Shown: positions 1-7,084 of the stretch, in pieces
Layout of the letters: each line of letters opens with the position of its first letter
How positions within the stretch are numbered: the stretch's first letter is position 1
Translations under genes and position numbers: made by a program
Notes under the pieces: generated by a model
The model's database searches: none
The model's input: the letters and a program-made list of their open reading frames with translations, nothing else
What the model was told of the DNA's origin: nothing
From: Microvirga sp. Mcv34
GTDB taxonomy: Bacteria; Pseudomonadota; Alphaproteobacteria; Rhizobiales; Beijerinckiaceae
Assembly (NCBI RefSeq): GCF_024519725.1
Contig: NZ_JALJRK010000054.1
Location: 1 to 34,023 of the forward strand
Reading direction: 5' to 3'
DNA length: 34,023 bases

Positions 1-38
1 AGGATGAGGTGGAGGGTTGGGGAGGAGAGACGTGGGCG

Positions 39-74
39 GTCACGACCGGTCCCCGGATCAAGTCCGGCCATGAC
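39..74. repeat. REP-like imperfect palindrome
   Basis: The stretch begins GTCACGACCGG and ends TCCGGCCATGAC, an imperfect inverted repeat. The right half closely resembles the arms of the palindromic pair at 4466-4546. It lies just downstream of the ETF-QO gene end. The rest of positions 1-135 holds no gene that I can support. The match to a repeat family is by eye. Confidence 0.5.
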
Positions 75-135
75 GACGGAGGGTGTTGCTCCCGGCCGAA
101 GCCTCAGCGGAGGGAAAGGGAGCTCGAAGACCACG

Positions 136-1800
136 TCACATATTGACGTAGTTGGGTCCGCCACCGCCTTCGGGGGTGACCCAGGTGATGTTCTGGTTCG
201 GGTCCTTGATGTCGCAGGTTTTGCAGTGGACGCAGTTCTGCGCGTTGATCTGGTAGCGCGCACCACCCTCGCCCTCGACCCACTCGTACACCCCAGCCGG
301 GCAGTAGCGCTGCGAGGGACCGCCATAGACGTCGTGCTCGGACGCCTTCTGCAGCCCCATGTCCTTGACCTTGAGGTGCACCGGCTGGTCCTCCTCGTGG
401 TTGGTGTTCGACAAAAACACCGAGGACAGCTTGTCGAAGGTCAGCACCCCGTCCGGCTTGTCATACGTGATCGGCTTGACCTGATCGAGCGGCAGCAGGC
501 ATTCGTGATCCGGCTTGCCATGCTTCATCGTGCCGAAGGGCGACCAGCCGAACAGCTCGGTCAGCCACATGTCGAGCCCGCCCAGCGCCACCCCGGCCGC
601 CGTGCCGTACCGCGACCACAGCGGCTTGACGTTGCGCACCCGCTTGAGATCGTACCCGATCGGCGAGGCGCGCCAGGCCTCCTCGTACGTGGCGACCTCG
701 TCGTGAGACCGGCCCGCCTGCAGGGCGGCGAAGACATGATCGGCGCAGAGCATGCCCGACAGGATGGCGTTGTGGCTGCCCTTGATGCGCGGCACGTTGA
801 CGAAGCCGGCCGAGTCGCCGACCAGGCAGCCGCCGGGGAAGCTCAGCCGCGGCACCGACTGCCAGCCGCCCTCCATGATGGCGCGGGCCCCGTAGCCGAT
901 GCGCTTGGCGCCCTCGAACACGTCGCGCACCATCGGGTGCGTCTTGAAGCGCTGGAACTCCTCGAACGGCGACAGGGTCGGGTTCTTGTAGTTGAGGTGG
1001 ACCACGAAGCCGACCGACACCAAGTTGTCGTCGAAATGGTACAGCCAGGAGCCGCCGCCCGCATTGTTCGGCAACGGCCAGCCCATGGAATGGCGCACGA
1101 GGCCGGCCTGGAACTTGTCCGGCTGCACCTGCCACAGCTCCTTGATGCCGATGCCGTATTTCTGGTGATCGCGGCCCGCATTCAGGCCGAAGCGCTCGAC
1201 CATCTGCTTGGTGAGCGAGCCGCGCGCGCCCTCGCCGAAGATCGTATACTTGGCGCGCAGCTCCATGCCGCGGGTGAAGTTGGCGTTGGGCTCGCCGTTG
1301 CGGCTGATGCCCATATCGCCGGTGGCGACGCCCACCACCGTGCCATTCTCGACCAGAACCTCGGAGGCTGGGAAGCCGGGATAGATCTCGACGCCGAGTT
1401 CCTCCGCCTTGCGGCCGAGATAGCGGGCGACATTGCCGAGCGAGCCGACGAAGTTGCCGTGGTTGCTCATGAGCTTGGGCATGAACACGTTGGGCAGCGT
1501 CACGCCTCCCGCATGGCCGAGATACATGAACTCGTCCGCCGTCACCTCCGTCTTGAGCGGCCGGTCCGGATCCTGGCGCCAGTCCGGCAGGAGGGCGTCG
1601 AGGCCGATGGGGTCGATCACGGCTCCGGACAGGATGTGGGCGCCGACCTCGGAGCCCTTCTCGACCACGACGACGGAGAGATCCGTGCCCTGCTCCAGCG
1701 CCTGCTGCTTGAGCCGGATCGCCGTGGCCAGACCCGCCGGACCCGCCCCCACCACAACGACGTCAAACTCCATCGATTCACGGGCGGGCAGATCGGACAT
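136..1800 (-). CDS. Electron transfer flavoprotein-ubiquinone oxidoreductase
   Basis: This inner-membrane flavoprotein passes electrons from reduced ETF (fatty acid and amino acid catabolism) to ubiquinone. The protein is 554 residues, the usual length. It opens with an FAD dinucleotide fold, VVVGAGPAGLATAIRL, near residue 15. It ends with the 4Fe-4S region: one Cys in RYCPAGVYEW, then three in NCVHCKTC, followed by DPNQNITWVTPEGGGGP. The ATG at 1800 is chosen because GGAGGAAACC precedes it directly. A longer reading to 1878 lacks such a site. It is transcribed away from ogt, with a 225-base shared upstream region. No etfAB genes lie in view. Identity is secure from the paired FAD and Fe-S motifs. 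Confidence 0.96.
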   Translation of the reverse strand: MSDLPARESMEFDVVVVGAGPAGLATAIRLKQQALEQGTDLSVVVVEKGSEVGAHILSGAVIDPIGLDALLPDWRQDPDRPLKTEVTADEFMYLGHAGGVTLPNVFMPKLMSNHGNFVGSLGNVARYLGRKAEELGVEIYPGFPASEVLVENGTVVGVATGDMGISRNGEPNANFTRGMELRAKYTIFGEGARGSLTKQMVERFGLNAGRDHQKYGIGIKELWQVQPDKFQAGLVRHSMGWPLPNNAGGGSWLYHFDDNLVSVGFVVHLNYKNPTLSPFEEFQRFKTHPMVRDVFEGAKRIGYGARAIMEGGWQSVPRLSFPGGCLVGDSAGFVNVPRIKGSHNAILSGMLCADHVFAALQAGRSHDEVATYEEAWRASPIGYDLKRVRNVKPLWSRYGTAAGVALGGLDMWLTELFGWSPFGTMKHGKPDHECLLPLDQVKPITYDKPDGVLTFDKLSSVFLSNTNHEEDQPVHLKVKDMGLQKASEHDVYGGPSQRYCPAGVYEWVEGEGGARYQINAQNCVHCKTCDIKDPNQNITWVTPEGGGGPNYVNM

Positions 1801-1839
1801 GGTTTCCTCCTGATACGCGGCAGCAGCGTTCGAAAATGG

Positions 1840-1862
1840 CATATGGTTTACATATGAACCAT
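1840..1862. promoter_or_regulatory. Candidate operator upstream of ETF-QO gene
   Basis: Two CATATG hexamers at 1840-1845 and 1851-1856 are separated by 5 bases. They overlap a second pair of arms, ATGGTT (1843-1848) and AACCAT (1857-1862). The element is about 40 bases upstream of the ETF-QO start codon. In other proteobacteria TetR-type regulators of fatty acid or branched-chain degradation control such genes, but no regulator is identified here. The operator role is inference. Confidence 0.35.
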
Positions 1863-2025
1863 CTTCTCGATTTCTCAAGTCATTCTCCTAGCTTCATTGC
1901 TGCGAAGCTGAAAGTTCTCATTCCGCATAAGGTCATGCCGAAACCCGATGAAGGCCGCCTGCTCACGGGCAACGGCGAAGGCCGGTGCGGGTTGTTCGGC
2001 CGGGACCGGAGGTCTACAAAGGGGC

Positions 2026-2598
2026 ATGCGGAAACATCCGTCCGAGTCCCCGGCGTTCTACACGCTGTTCGAAACCTCGATAGGCCCCTGCGGCCTTGCC
2101 TGGAACGGGCGCGGCGTGATCGGCTTTCAGCTTCCCGAAGGCGACGTCTCCGCGACCCGCGGCCGGCTGGCGAAGCGGTTTCCCGGGATCGTCGAGGTTT
2201 CGCCGCCACAACACGTCCAAGGCACCATCACGGACGTGGCCGCTCTATTGCAGGGCGAGGCGCGCGATCTGACGGGTGTTGCCCTGAACATGGATGATGT
2301 TCCGGACTTCGACCGTCGCGTCTATGAGATCGCCCGCGGTATCCCTCCCGGCCGTGTCCTGACCTATGGCGAGGTCGCCTCCCGGCTCGGCATCAACAAC
2401 GCCAGGGCAATCGGCCAGGCGCTTGGACGCAATCCCTTCGCGGTGATCGTGCCCTGCCATCGGGTCGTCGCTGCGAACGGCAGGCCGGGCGGCTTCTCGG
2501 CGAATGGCGGCGCCACGACCAAACGCCGTCTCCTTGCCATCGAGGGGGCCCGGCGCGACGAGAGCCCGACCCTGTTCGACCTGATGTCGGAGGGGTAA
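2026..2598 (+). CDS. ogt: Methylated-DNA--[protein]-cysteine S-methyltransferase
   Basis: This suicide repair protein transfers alkyl groups from O6-alkylguanine (and O4-alkylthymine) to its own cysteine. It is 190 residues long. The C-terminal half holds the helix-turn-helix segment (PPGRVLTYGEVASRLG), the Arg finger region in NNARAIGQALGRNPF, and the active-site signature IVPCHRVV. The N-terminal half (FETSIGPCGLAWNGRGVIGFQLPEG) is the typical short ribonuclease-H-like domain of the Ogt type, with no Ada domain. I place the start at ATG 2026, preceded by an AAGGGG ribosome site. A longer reading from 1948 adds 26 residues unlike the family. The uracil-DNA glycosylase gene follows after 61 bases, so co-transcription is plausible. 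Confidence 0.95.
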   Translation: MRKHPSESPAFYTLFETSIGPCGLAWNGRGVIGFQLPEGDVSATRGRLAKRFPGIVEVSPPQHVQGTITDVAALLQGEARDLTGVALNMDDVPDFDRRVYEIARGIPPGRVLTYGEVASRLGINNARAIGQALGRNPFAVIVPCHRVVAANGRPGGFSANGGATTKRRLLAIEGARRDESPTLFDLMSEG

Positions 2599-2659
2599 AC
2601 CCCTCGGTTCTTTGCGGGCGCGAGTTGTTCCCCCGGCCCGGAATGCTTACATAGACCCC

Positions 2660-3496
2660 ATGCAGGATCTCCCTTCCGACCGCGACGCTCTCCAGGCGCT
2701 CCTCGACTTCCATGTCGAGGCGGGCGTGGACCTCGCGCTCGACGAGACTCCGCACAACCGCTTTGCCGAGCCCAAGGCCGAGCGCTCTCCGGCCAGGGCG
2801 CCGGCTGCGGGCTCCGCCCCCAAGGCGTCTGCGGCTCCTTCCGCCCCCTCCCCCCGCGCCCTGCCGAAGGCGGCCGCGAGCGCTCCGGAAGAGGTGGCGA
2901 TCATGGCTCGGGAGCAGGCCCGCCATGCGCAATCCCTGGAGGAACTCGAGGCCATTCTCGCGGGCTTCGACGGCTGCGCCCTGAAGTTCTCGGCTAAGAA
3001 CCTCGCCTTCGCTGACGGCAATCCGGAAGGCCGCGTCATGCTGGTGGGCGAAGCGCCCGGCGCGGACGAGGACCGGATCGGCAAGCCGTTCATGGGCCGC
3101 TCCGGCCAGTTGCTCGACCGCATGCTTGCCACCATCGGGCTCGACCGCACCCAGGTCTATGTGGCCAACATCGTGCCCTGGCGCCCGCCGGGCAACCGCA
3201 CGCCGACCCCGCAGGAAATCGCCATCTGCAAGCCGTTCATCGCGCGGCAGATCGAGCTGGCGTCCCCTGAGATCCTGCTCTGTCTCGGCGGCCCCGCCGC
3301 CCAGAACCTGCTCGGCCTCAAGGACGGTATTCTGCGCACGCGCGGCCGCTGGTATAGTTACAAGACCGAGGATGGGCGGGAGATGAAGGCGTTGCCGACC
3401 TTGCATCCGGCCTATCTGCTGCGCCAGCCCCTGCAGAAGCGGCTCGGCTGGCGGGATTTCCAGGCGTTGCGTCGGGCTCTCGACGGTCGGGAGTGA
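2660..3496 (+). CDS. Uracil-DNA glycosylase, family 4-like
   Basis: This base-excision repair enzyme removes uracil from DNA. The catalytic region carries the family-4/5 signature VGEAPGADEDRIGKPF (residues 129-144), then GRSGQLLDRML, WRPPGNRTPTPQE, and the C-terminal LHPAYLLRQP (residues 249-257). Residues about 38-75 form an Ala/Pro/Ser-rich linker after a short N-terminal segment. Family-4 enzymes bind a 4Fe-4S cluster with four cysteines. Here only Cys106, Cys190 and Cys208 are visible, and the first position of the usual CxxC is Phe (FDGC). ATG 2660 is preferred over the upstream in-frame 2612 because homologous proteins begin near MQDLPSDRDALQALL. It shares its strand with ogt. Confidence 0.9.
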   Translation: MQDLPSDRDALQALLDFHVEAGVDLALDETPHNRFAEPKAERSPARAPAAGSAPKASAAPSAPSPRALPKAAASAPEEVAIMAREQARHAQSLEELEAILAGFDGCALKFSAKNLAFADGNPEGRVMLVGEAPGADEDRIGKPFMGRSGQLLDRMLATIGLDRTQVYVANIVPWRPPGNRTPTPQEIAICKPFIARQIELASPEILLCLGGPAAQNLLGLKDGILRTRGRWYSYKTEDGREMKALPTLHPAYLLRQPLQKRLGWRDFQALRRALDGRE

Positions 3497-3529
3497 AGGC
3501 TCTCGCGGACCGGCTCGGAACCGCTTTAT

Positions 3530-3548
3530 ATGCTTAAGCCTTAAGCAT
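3530..3548. promoter_or_regulatory. Perfect 9-bp inverted repeat between udg and ypfJ
   Basis: ATGCTTAAG (3530-3538) and CTTAAGCAT (3540-3548) flank a single C. A further CCGC (3521-3524) and GCGG (3551-3554) can pair outside it. There is no following T-run, so it is not an ordinary terminator. Its position 36 bases before the metallopeptidase start suits an operator. Its AT-rich core stands out from its GC-rich surroundings. Confidence 0.45.
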
Positions 3549-3583
3549 CTGCGGCGAGGATGCCGCTGCCTTGAAGGTGGATC

Positions 3584-4450
3584 ATGCGCTGGGAAGATTT
3601 TCGAACCTCGTCCAATGTGGAAGACCGTCGCGGCATGGGCATGGGCGGCGCGGGTGGTCTCGGCATCGGAACCATCGTGATCCTGGGCCTCGTCGGCTGG
3701 GCGCTCGGCATCGACCCGCGCATCCTGATCGGCGGCGCCGAGATGATGACGGGCGGCGGTTCCGGCTATCAGCAGCAACAGCAGGGACGCCAGGGCACGC
3801 CGCAGGACGAGGCCGGCCGCTTCGCCGCCGCCATCCTGGGCAACACGGAAGACGTCTGGAAGGAGGTTCTGCCCCAGCAGGCCAACCGGCAATACCAGGC
3901 GCCGAAGCTCGTGCTCTTCTCGGATGCGACCCGGTCCGGCTGCGGCGGCGCGCAATCGGCCATGGGGCCGTTCTACTGCCCGCTCGACCAGACCGTCTAC
4001 ATCGACCTCTCCTTCTTCCAGGAAATGCAGCAGCGCTTCCGCGCCGGCGGCGACTTCGCCTATGCCTACGTGCTGGCCCATGAGGTCGGCCACCACGTGG
4101 AAAACCAGCTCGGCATCCTGCCGCGCGTCCAGGAGCGGCAGCAGCAGGTCGGGCGAGCCGAGGGCAACCAGCTTTCCGTTCGCGTCGAGCTGATGGCCGA
4201 TTGCCTCGCCGGCGTCTGGGCGCACCATTCCAATCAGCGCTGGCAATCGCTGGAACAGGGTGACATCGAGGAAGCGATCCGCGCGGCCGAGGCCATCGGC
4301 GACGACCGGCTGCAGAAGCAGACCCAAGGCCGCGTGGTCCCCGACAGCTTCACCCACGGTTCCTCCGAGCAGCGCATGCGCTGGCTCACGACCGGCTTGA
4401 AGAGCGGGCAGGTCCAGGCCTGCGATACCTTCCGGGCGGCGAAGCTCTAA
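3584..4450 (+). CDS. YpfJ-family neutral zinc metallopeptidase
   Basis: This is a membrane-anchored putative metalloprotease of the YpfJ family; its substrate is unknown. The 288 residues comprise a short cytoplasmic N terminus (MRWEDFRTSSNVEDRRG, which closely matches the family), a Gly-rich start to one membrane helix (about 24-44), a Gln/Gly linker (about 55-72) and the catalytic domain. The zinc site is AHEVGHH with His166, Glu167 and His170. The downstream VELMADCLAGVWAHH probably supplies the third ligand. Cys120 and Cys132 might form a disulfide. ATG 3584 follows a GAAGGTGG ribosome site. The gene stands after the 3530-3548 palindrome and before the 4466-4546 repeat, so it may be its own transcription unit. 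Confidence 0.92.
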   Translation: MRWEDFRTSSNVEDRRGMGMGGAGGLGIGTIVILGLVGWALGIDPRILIGGAEMMTGGGSGYQQQQQGRQGTPQDEAGRFAAAILGNTEDVWKEVLPQQANRQYQAPKLVLFSDATRSGCGGAQSAMGPFYCPLDQTVYIDLSFFQEMQQRFRAGGDFAYAYVLAHEVGHHVENQLGILPRVQERQQQVGRAEGNQLSVRVELMADCLAGVWAHHSNQRWQSLEQGDIEEAIRAAEAIGDDRLQKQTQGRVVPDSFTHGSSEQRMRWLTTGLKSGQVQACDTFRAAKL

Positions 4451-4465
4451 CCTTTCGCACCTTTT

Positions 4466-4546
4466 CGTCATGGCCGGGCTCGTCCCGGCCATCCACGTTT
4501 TAATCGGCTGAAAGACGTGGATACCCGGTACAAGGCCGGGTATGAC
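4466..4546. repeat. Inverted pair of palindromic (REP/BIME-like) units
   Basis: Unit A (4466-4497) contains ATGGCCGGG and CCCGGCCAT around CTCGT. Unit B (4515-4546), in opposite orientation, contains ATACCCGG and CCGGGTAT around TACAAGG. Both share the flanks CGTCAT and ATCCACG. Where the stems differ, both strands differ together, so pairing is kept. The pair fills most of the 131-base gap between the metallopeptidase gene and moaB. Elements of this pattern are frequent in Rhizobiales genomes. Confidence 0.8.
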
Positions 4547-4581
4547 GAATGAGATGAATGTTTTTATGCAGGCTGAGACCC

Positions 4582-5136
4582 ATGCCCGGCATCGACGACA
4601 GGCTCCCCTTCATTCCCTTGTCCATCGCGGTGCTCACGGTATCCGACACGCGCTCGCTCGATGAGGACAGGTCGGGCACGACGCTGGCTGAGCGCCTGAC
4701 CGCGGCCGGGCATCGCCTGGCCGACAGGGCCATCGTGACCGACGACGTCGAGGCGATCCGCGGCAAGGTTCAGGGCTGGATCGCCGATTCCACCATCGAC
4801 GTGGTCATCACCACGGGCGGTACGGGCTTCACCGGCCGTGACGTGACGCCGGAGGCCATCGAGCCCCTGTTCGACAAGCGGATGGAGGGGTTCTCCGCCG
4901 TCTTTCACCGCATCTCCTACGACAAGATCGGCACCTCGACGATCCAGTCGCGGGCGACGGCTGGGGTCGCCGGCACGACCTTCGTCTTCGTGCTGCCGGG
5001 CTCCCCCGGCGCCTGCAAGGACGCCTGGGACGGCATTCTGGCGAACCAGCTCGACTACCGGTACAGACCCTGCAACTTCGTCGAGATCATGCCGCGCCTC
5101 GACGAGCACCTGAAGCGGGGAAAGCTGAGAGGGTGA
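4582..5136 (+). CDS. moaB: Molybdenum cofactor biosynthesis protein B
   Basis: MoaB/MogA-family proteins bind and adenylate molybdopterin before molybdenum insertion. The exact role of MoaB varies between lineages. The 184 residues show the fold's hallmarks: IAVLTVSDTRS (residues 15-25), the pterin-binding loop VITTGGTGFTGRDVTPEA (75-92), and the C-terminal FVFVLPGSPGACKDAWDGIL with NFVEIMPRL. ATG 4582 gives the family-typical opening PGIDDRLPFIPLSIAVLTV. The upstream ATG at 4558 would add eight atypical residues. No strong ribosome site is visible. The stop codon abuts the stop of the minus-strand glycosyltransferase-like gene with no base between. No other cofactor genes or molybdoenzymes are in view. 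Confidence 0.93.
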   Translation: MPGIDDRLPFIPLSIAVLTVSDTRSLDEDRSGTTLAERLTAAGHRLADRAIVTDDVEAIRGKVQGWIADSTIDVVITTGGTGFTGRDVTPEAIEPLFDKRMEGFSAVFHRISYDKIGTSTIQSRATAGVAGTTFVFVLPGSPGACKDAWDGILANQLDYRYRPCNFVEIMPRLDEHLKRGKLRG

Positions 5137-5628
5137 TTACCCGAAGACCGGGTCGCGCTCGATGGTGGCGGAGAGTCGAACGGGCATGCGGGCCCTTACC
5201 TCTTTCAACAGCACCCGGCGGTGAACCAGATCGCCGGCGCGCACCTTTGAATCCGCGAACAGATTGGTGAGAGCACTCGCCACGCCGCCGCGCCGACGCC
5301 GCATTCTGGCAAGCCCCTGCTCAGGCCTGGAGAGCGCCACGAACCGGTCGAGCACCCGGATCCAGCCCTCCTGCGGAATGTCGCCGTCGTCGAGGCACAG
5401 CAGCCAGTCGCGCCGGGCCACCTTCACTCCTTCGATCCAGGACCCCCGCTGGGCGACCACCAGGGTCGCCCCCGCGGCATCGGCCACCTTCGCCAGGATT
5501 TCATCCTCCCCGTCGGCCAGGATGACAGCATCGCCGATCAACCCGGCGGCAACGGCCGGAACGAGGGCGCTTAAGGTGGCGGCAAGGGCCTCGGGCCCGT
5601 GGGATACGCGAACGAGAATAGTAATCAT
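5137..5628 (-). CDS. Small glycosyltransferase-like protein
   Basis: The 163 residues resemble the N-terminal half of a GT-A fold. MITILVRVSHGPEALAATLSALVPA matches the start of family 2 transferases. A strand-rich segment follows, then WLLCLDDGDIPQEGWI, whose DDGD would occupy the metal-binding DxD position. The protein stops soon after, with a basic segment MRRRRGG, so it is shorter than normal transferases and may lack a full acceptor domain. It could be a reduced transferase or a non-catalytic relative. It diverges from the radical SAM gene across a 123-base region with a LexA box, and converges with moaB at zero distance. The assignment is at fold level only. Confidence 0.6.
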   Translation of the reverse strand: MITILVRVSHGPEALAATLSALVPAVAAGLIGDAVILADGEDEILAKVADAAGATLVVAQRGSWIEGVKVARRDWLLCLDDGDIPQEGWIRVLDRFVALSRPEQGLARMRRRRGGVASALTNLFADSKVRAGDLVHRRVLLKEVRARMPVRLSATIERDPVFG

Positions 5629-5695
5629 ATGAACATCATAGCCGCTCCAATCCCGGGCGTCGCTAGGACATTCTCGACTTTGCGCTCTTGATTTT

Positions 5696-5710
5696 GTTCC
5701 TGTTTTGTTC
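5696..5710 (+). promoter_or_regulatory. LexA (SOS) box, GTTC-N7-GTTC
   Basis: GTTC at 5696-5699 and GTTC at 5707-5710 are separated by exactly seven bases (CTGTTTT), the consensus of alphaproteobacterial LexA. A TTGATT -35-like hexamer (5688-5693) with a weak TTAAGT (5711-5716) 17 bases on would place the box across the promoter spacer, where a repressor would block RNA polymerase. The box lies 41 bases before the radical SAM start codon and 67 bases before the divergent gene. LexA itself is not in the window. Confidence 0.72.
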
Positions 5711-5751
5711 TTAAGTTGGCGGCCTCAGACACAGATTCGTTCGAGGCCGCC

Positions 5752-6933
5752 ATGAACGTTCCCGCCAAAGATCCCGCCCGCGATCCGTTCCGCACCCGGC
5801 CCGTGAAGCGCACGCCCCTGGAAGCCGCCGAGGCTGCGCGTCGGCGCATGGATGATCCGGCCTACAGGGTCGAGGTGGAGCGCCGCCGGGGCCGGGGCGC
5901 CTCAGCGAACCCGTCGGGGCGTTTCGAGCCGGCGCAGCGGGAGAGCTTCGACGACGGCTGGGATCTCGCGGAAGAGCTTCCCACCCTGCCGACCGAGGTC
6001 ATCGTCGAGAAGCCGCGCACGATCATCACCCGGAACGACTCGCCCGACATCCTCTTCGAGAAGTCGATCAACCCCTATCGCGGCTGCGAGCACGGCTGCT
6101 CATACTGCTTCGCGAGGCCGACCCACGCCTTTCAGGGCCTGTCCTCCGGGCTCGATTTCGAGACCAAGATCTTCGCCAAGCCCAATGCGGCGGAACTGCT
6201 TGAGAAGGAGCTGCGGGCCTCGAACTATCAGCCGACGACGATCGCGCTCGGCTCCAACACCGACCCCTACCAGCCGGTGGAGCGTCGCTTCCGCATCACC
6301 CGGTCCATCCTGGAAGTGCTCGACCGAATGAACCATCCCGTCGGCATCGTGACGAAATCGACCCTCGTCACCCGCGACATCGACATCCTAAGCCACATGG
6401 CCGAGCGGCAGCTCGCCAAGGTGGCGATCTCGGTCACGACCCTCGACCCGAAGCTCGCCCGGCGGATGGAGCCCCGCGCCGCCGCGCCGGCGAAGCGCCT
6501 GGAGACGATCAGGAGTCTGTCCGAGGCCGGCATCCCCGTGTCGGTCCTCGTCGCTCCCATCATCCCGGCGATCAACGACCATGAGATCGAGGCGATCCTG
6601 AAGGCCTGCGCCGAGGCCGGCGCCCAGGAGGCGGGCTACGTGCTCCTGCGCCTGCCTCACGACCTCAAGAACCTGATGCGCGACTGGCTCGCCGAGCATT
6701 ATCCGGACAAGCTCAAGCACGTCTTCACCCTCCTGCAGGAGGCGCGCGGCGGCAAGGATTACGATGCCGAGTGGAGCACCCGCCAATCCGGCATCGGCCC
6801 CTATGCCTGGATGCTCGGTCGCCGCTTCGAGACGACGGCCGAGCGGCTCGGGCTGAACAAGCGGAATCTGAGATTGCGCAAGGACCTGTTCCAGGTGCCG
6901 CCGAAGGAGACGGGACAGTTGAGCTTGTTTTGA
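5752..6933 (+). CDS. PA0069-family radical SAM protein (SPL-like)
   Basis: This protein belongs to the SplB-like radical SAM group (COG1533 type, PA0069 subfamily). Spore photoproduct lyase in that group repairs UV-made thymine dimers, but PA0069 members have no established reaction. The 393 residues begin with an unusual basic and acidic extension (1-95). The 4Fe-4S cluster and SAM signature follow in NPYRGCEHGCSYCFARP, with Cys112, Cys116 and Cys119. LGSNTDPYQPVER and TKSTLVTRDIDIL are typical barrel segments. ATG 5752 is preferred; TTG 5716 would add 12 residues and cross the promoter. A LexA box directly upstream suggests DNA-damage induction. rnhB and ccrM follow on the same strand. Confidence 0.9.
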   Translation: MNVPAKDPARDPFRTRPVKRTPLEAAEAARRRMDDPAYRVEVERRRGRGASANPSGRFEPAQRESFDDGWDLAEELPTLPTEVIVEKPRTIITRNDSPDILFEKSINPYRGCEHGCSYCFARPTHAFQGLSSGLDFETKIFAKPNAAELLEKELRASNYQPTTIALGSNTDPYQPVERRFRITRSILEVLDRMNHPVGIVTKSTLVTRDIDILSHMAERQLAKVAISVTTLDPKLARRMEPRAAAPAKRLETIRSLSEAGIPVSVLVAPIIPAINDHEIEAILKACAEAGAQEAGYVLLRLPHDLKNLMRDWLAEHYPDKLKHVFTLLQEARGGKDYDAEWSTRQSGIGPYAWMLGRRFETTAERLGLNKRNLRLRKDLFQVPPKETGQLSLF

Positions 6934-6946
6934 GGCTTTATCTCGC

Positions 6947-7015
6947 ATGTCATCCCGGACGGAGCGTCACTCCGGCCCCGCGATCCCTAGTCGGCTACGC
7001 CGTCTGGGATGACAT
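6947..7015. repeat. Palindromic intergenic repeat
   Basis: ATGTCATCCCGGACGG (6947-6962) and CCGTCTGGGATGACAT (7000-7015) are 16-base inverted arms with one mismatch, around a 37-base centre. A second half-copy, GGGGATGACAGCG, occurs at 7046-7058. This resembles the GTCATCCCGG-type dispersed repeats of Rhizobiales. It fills the gap between the radical SAM gene and rnhB and would form a long hairpin in a joint transcript. Confidence 0.65.
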
Positions 7016-7084
7016 TGGCTCCTGCACCTCTCGCGACACTCGGCGGGGATGACAGCGACCGGCGTTCCCGCTTTCATCCCGCGC

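Noticed and set aside
4..1857. A 617-codon open frame opposite the ETF-QO gene
   Set aside because: It is the antisense shadow of a GC-rich gene, has a repetitive Arg/Val/Leu/His-rich composition without motifs, and runs through the promoter region.
2393..4492. A 699-codon minus-strand open frame across ogt, udg and the peptidase gene
   Set aside because: It covers three convincing plus-strand genes and has no motifs; long antisense frames are expected at this GC content.
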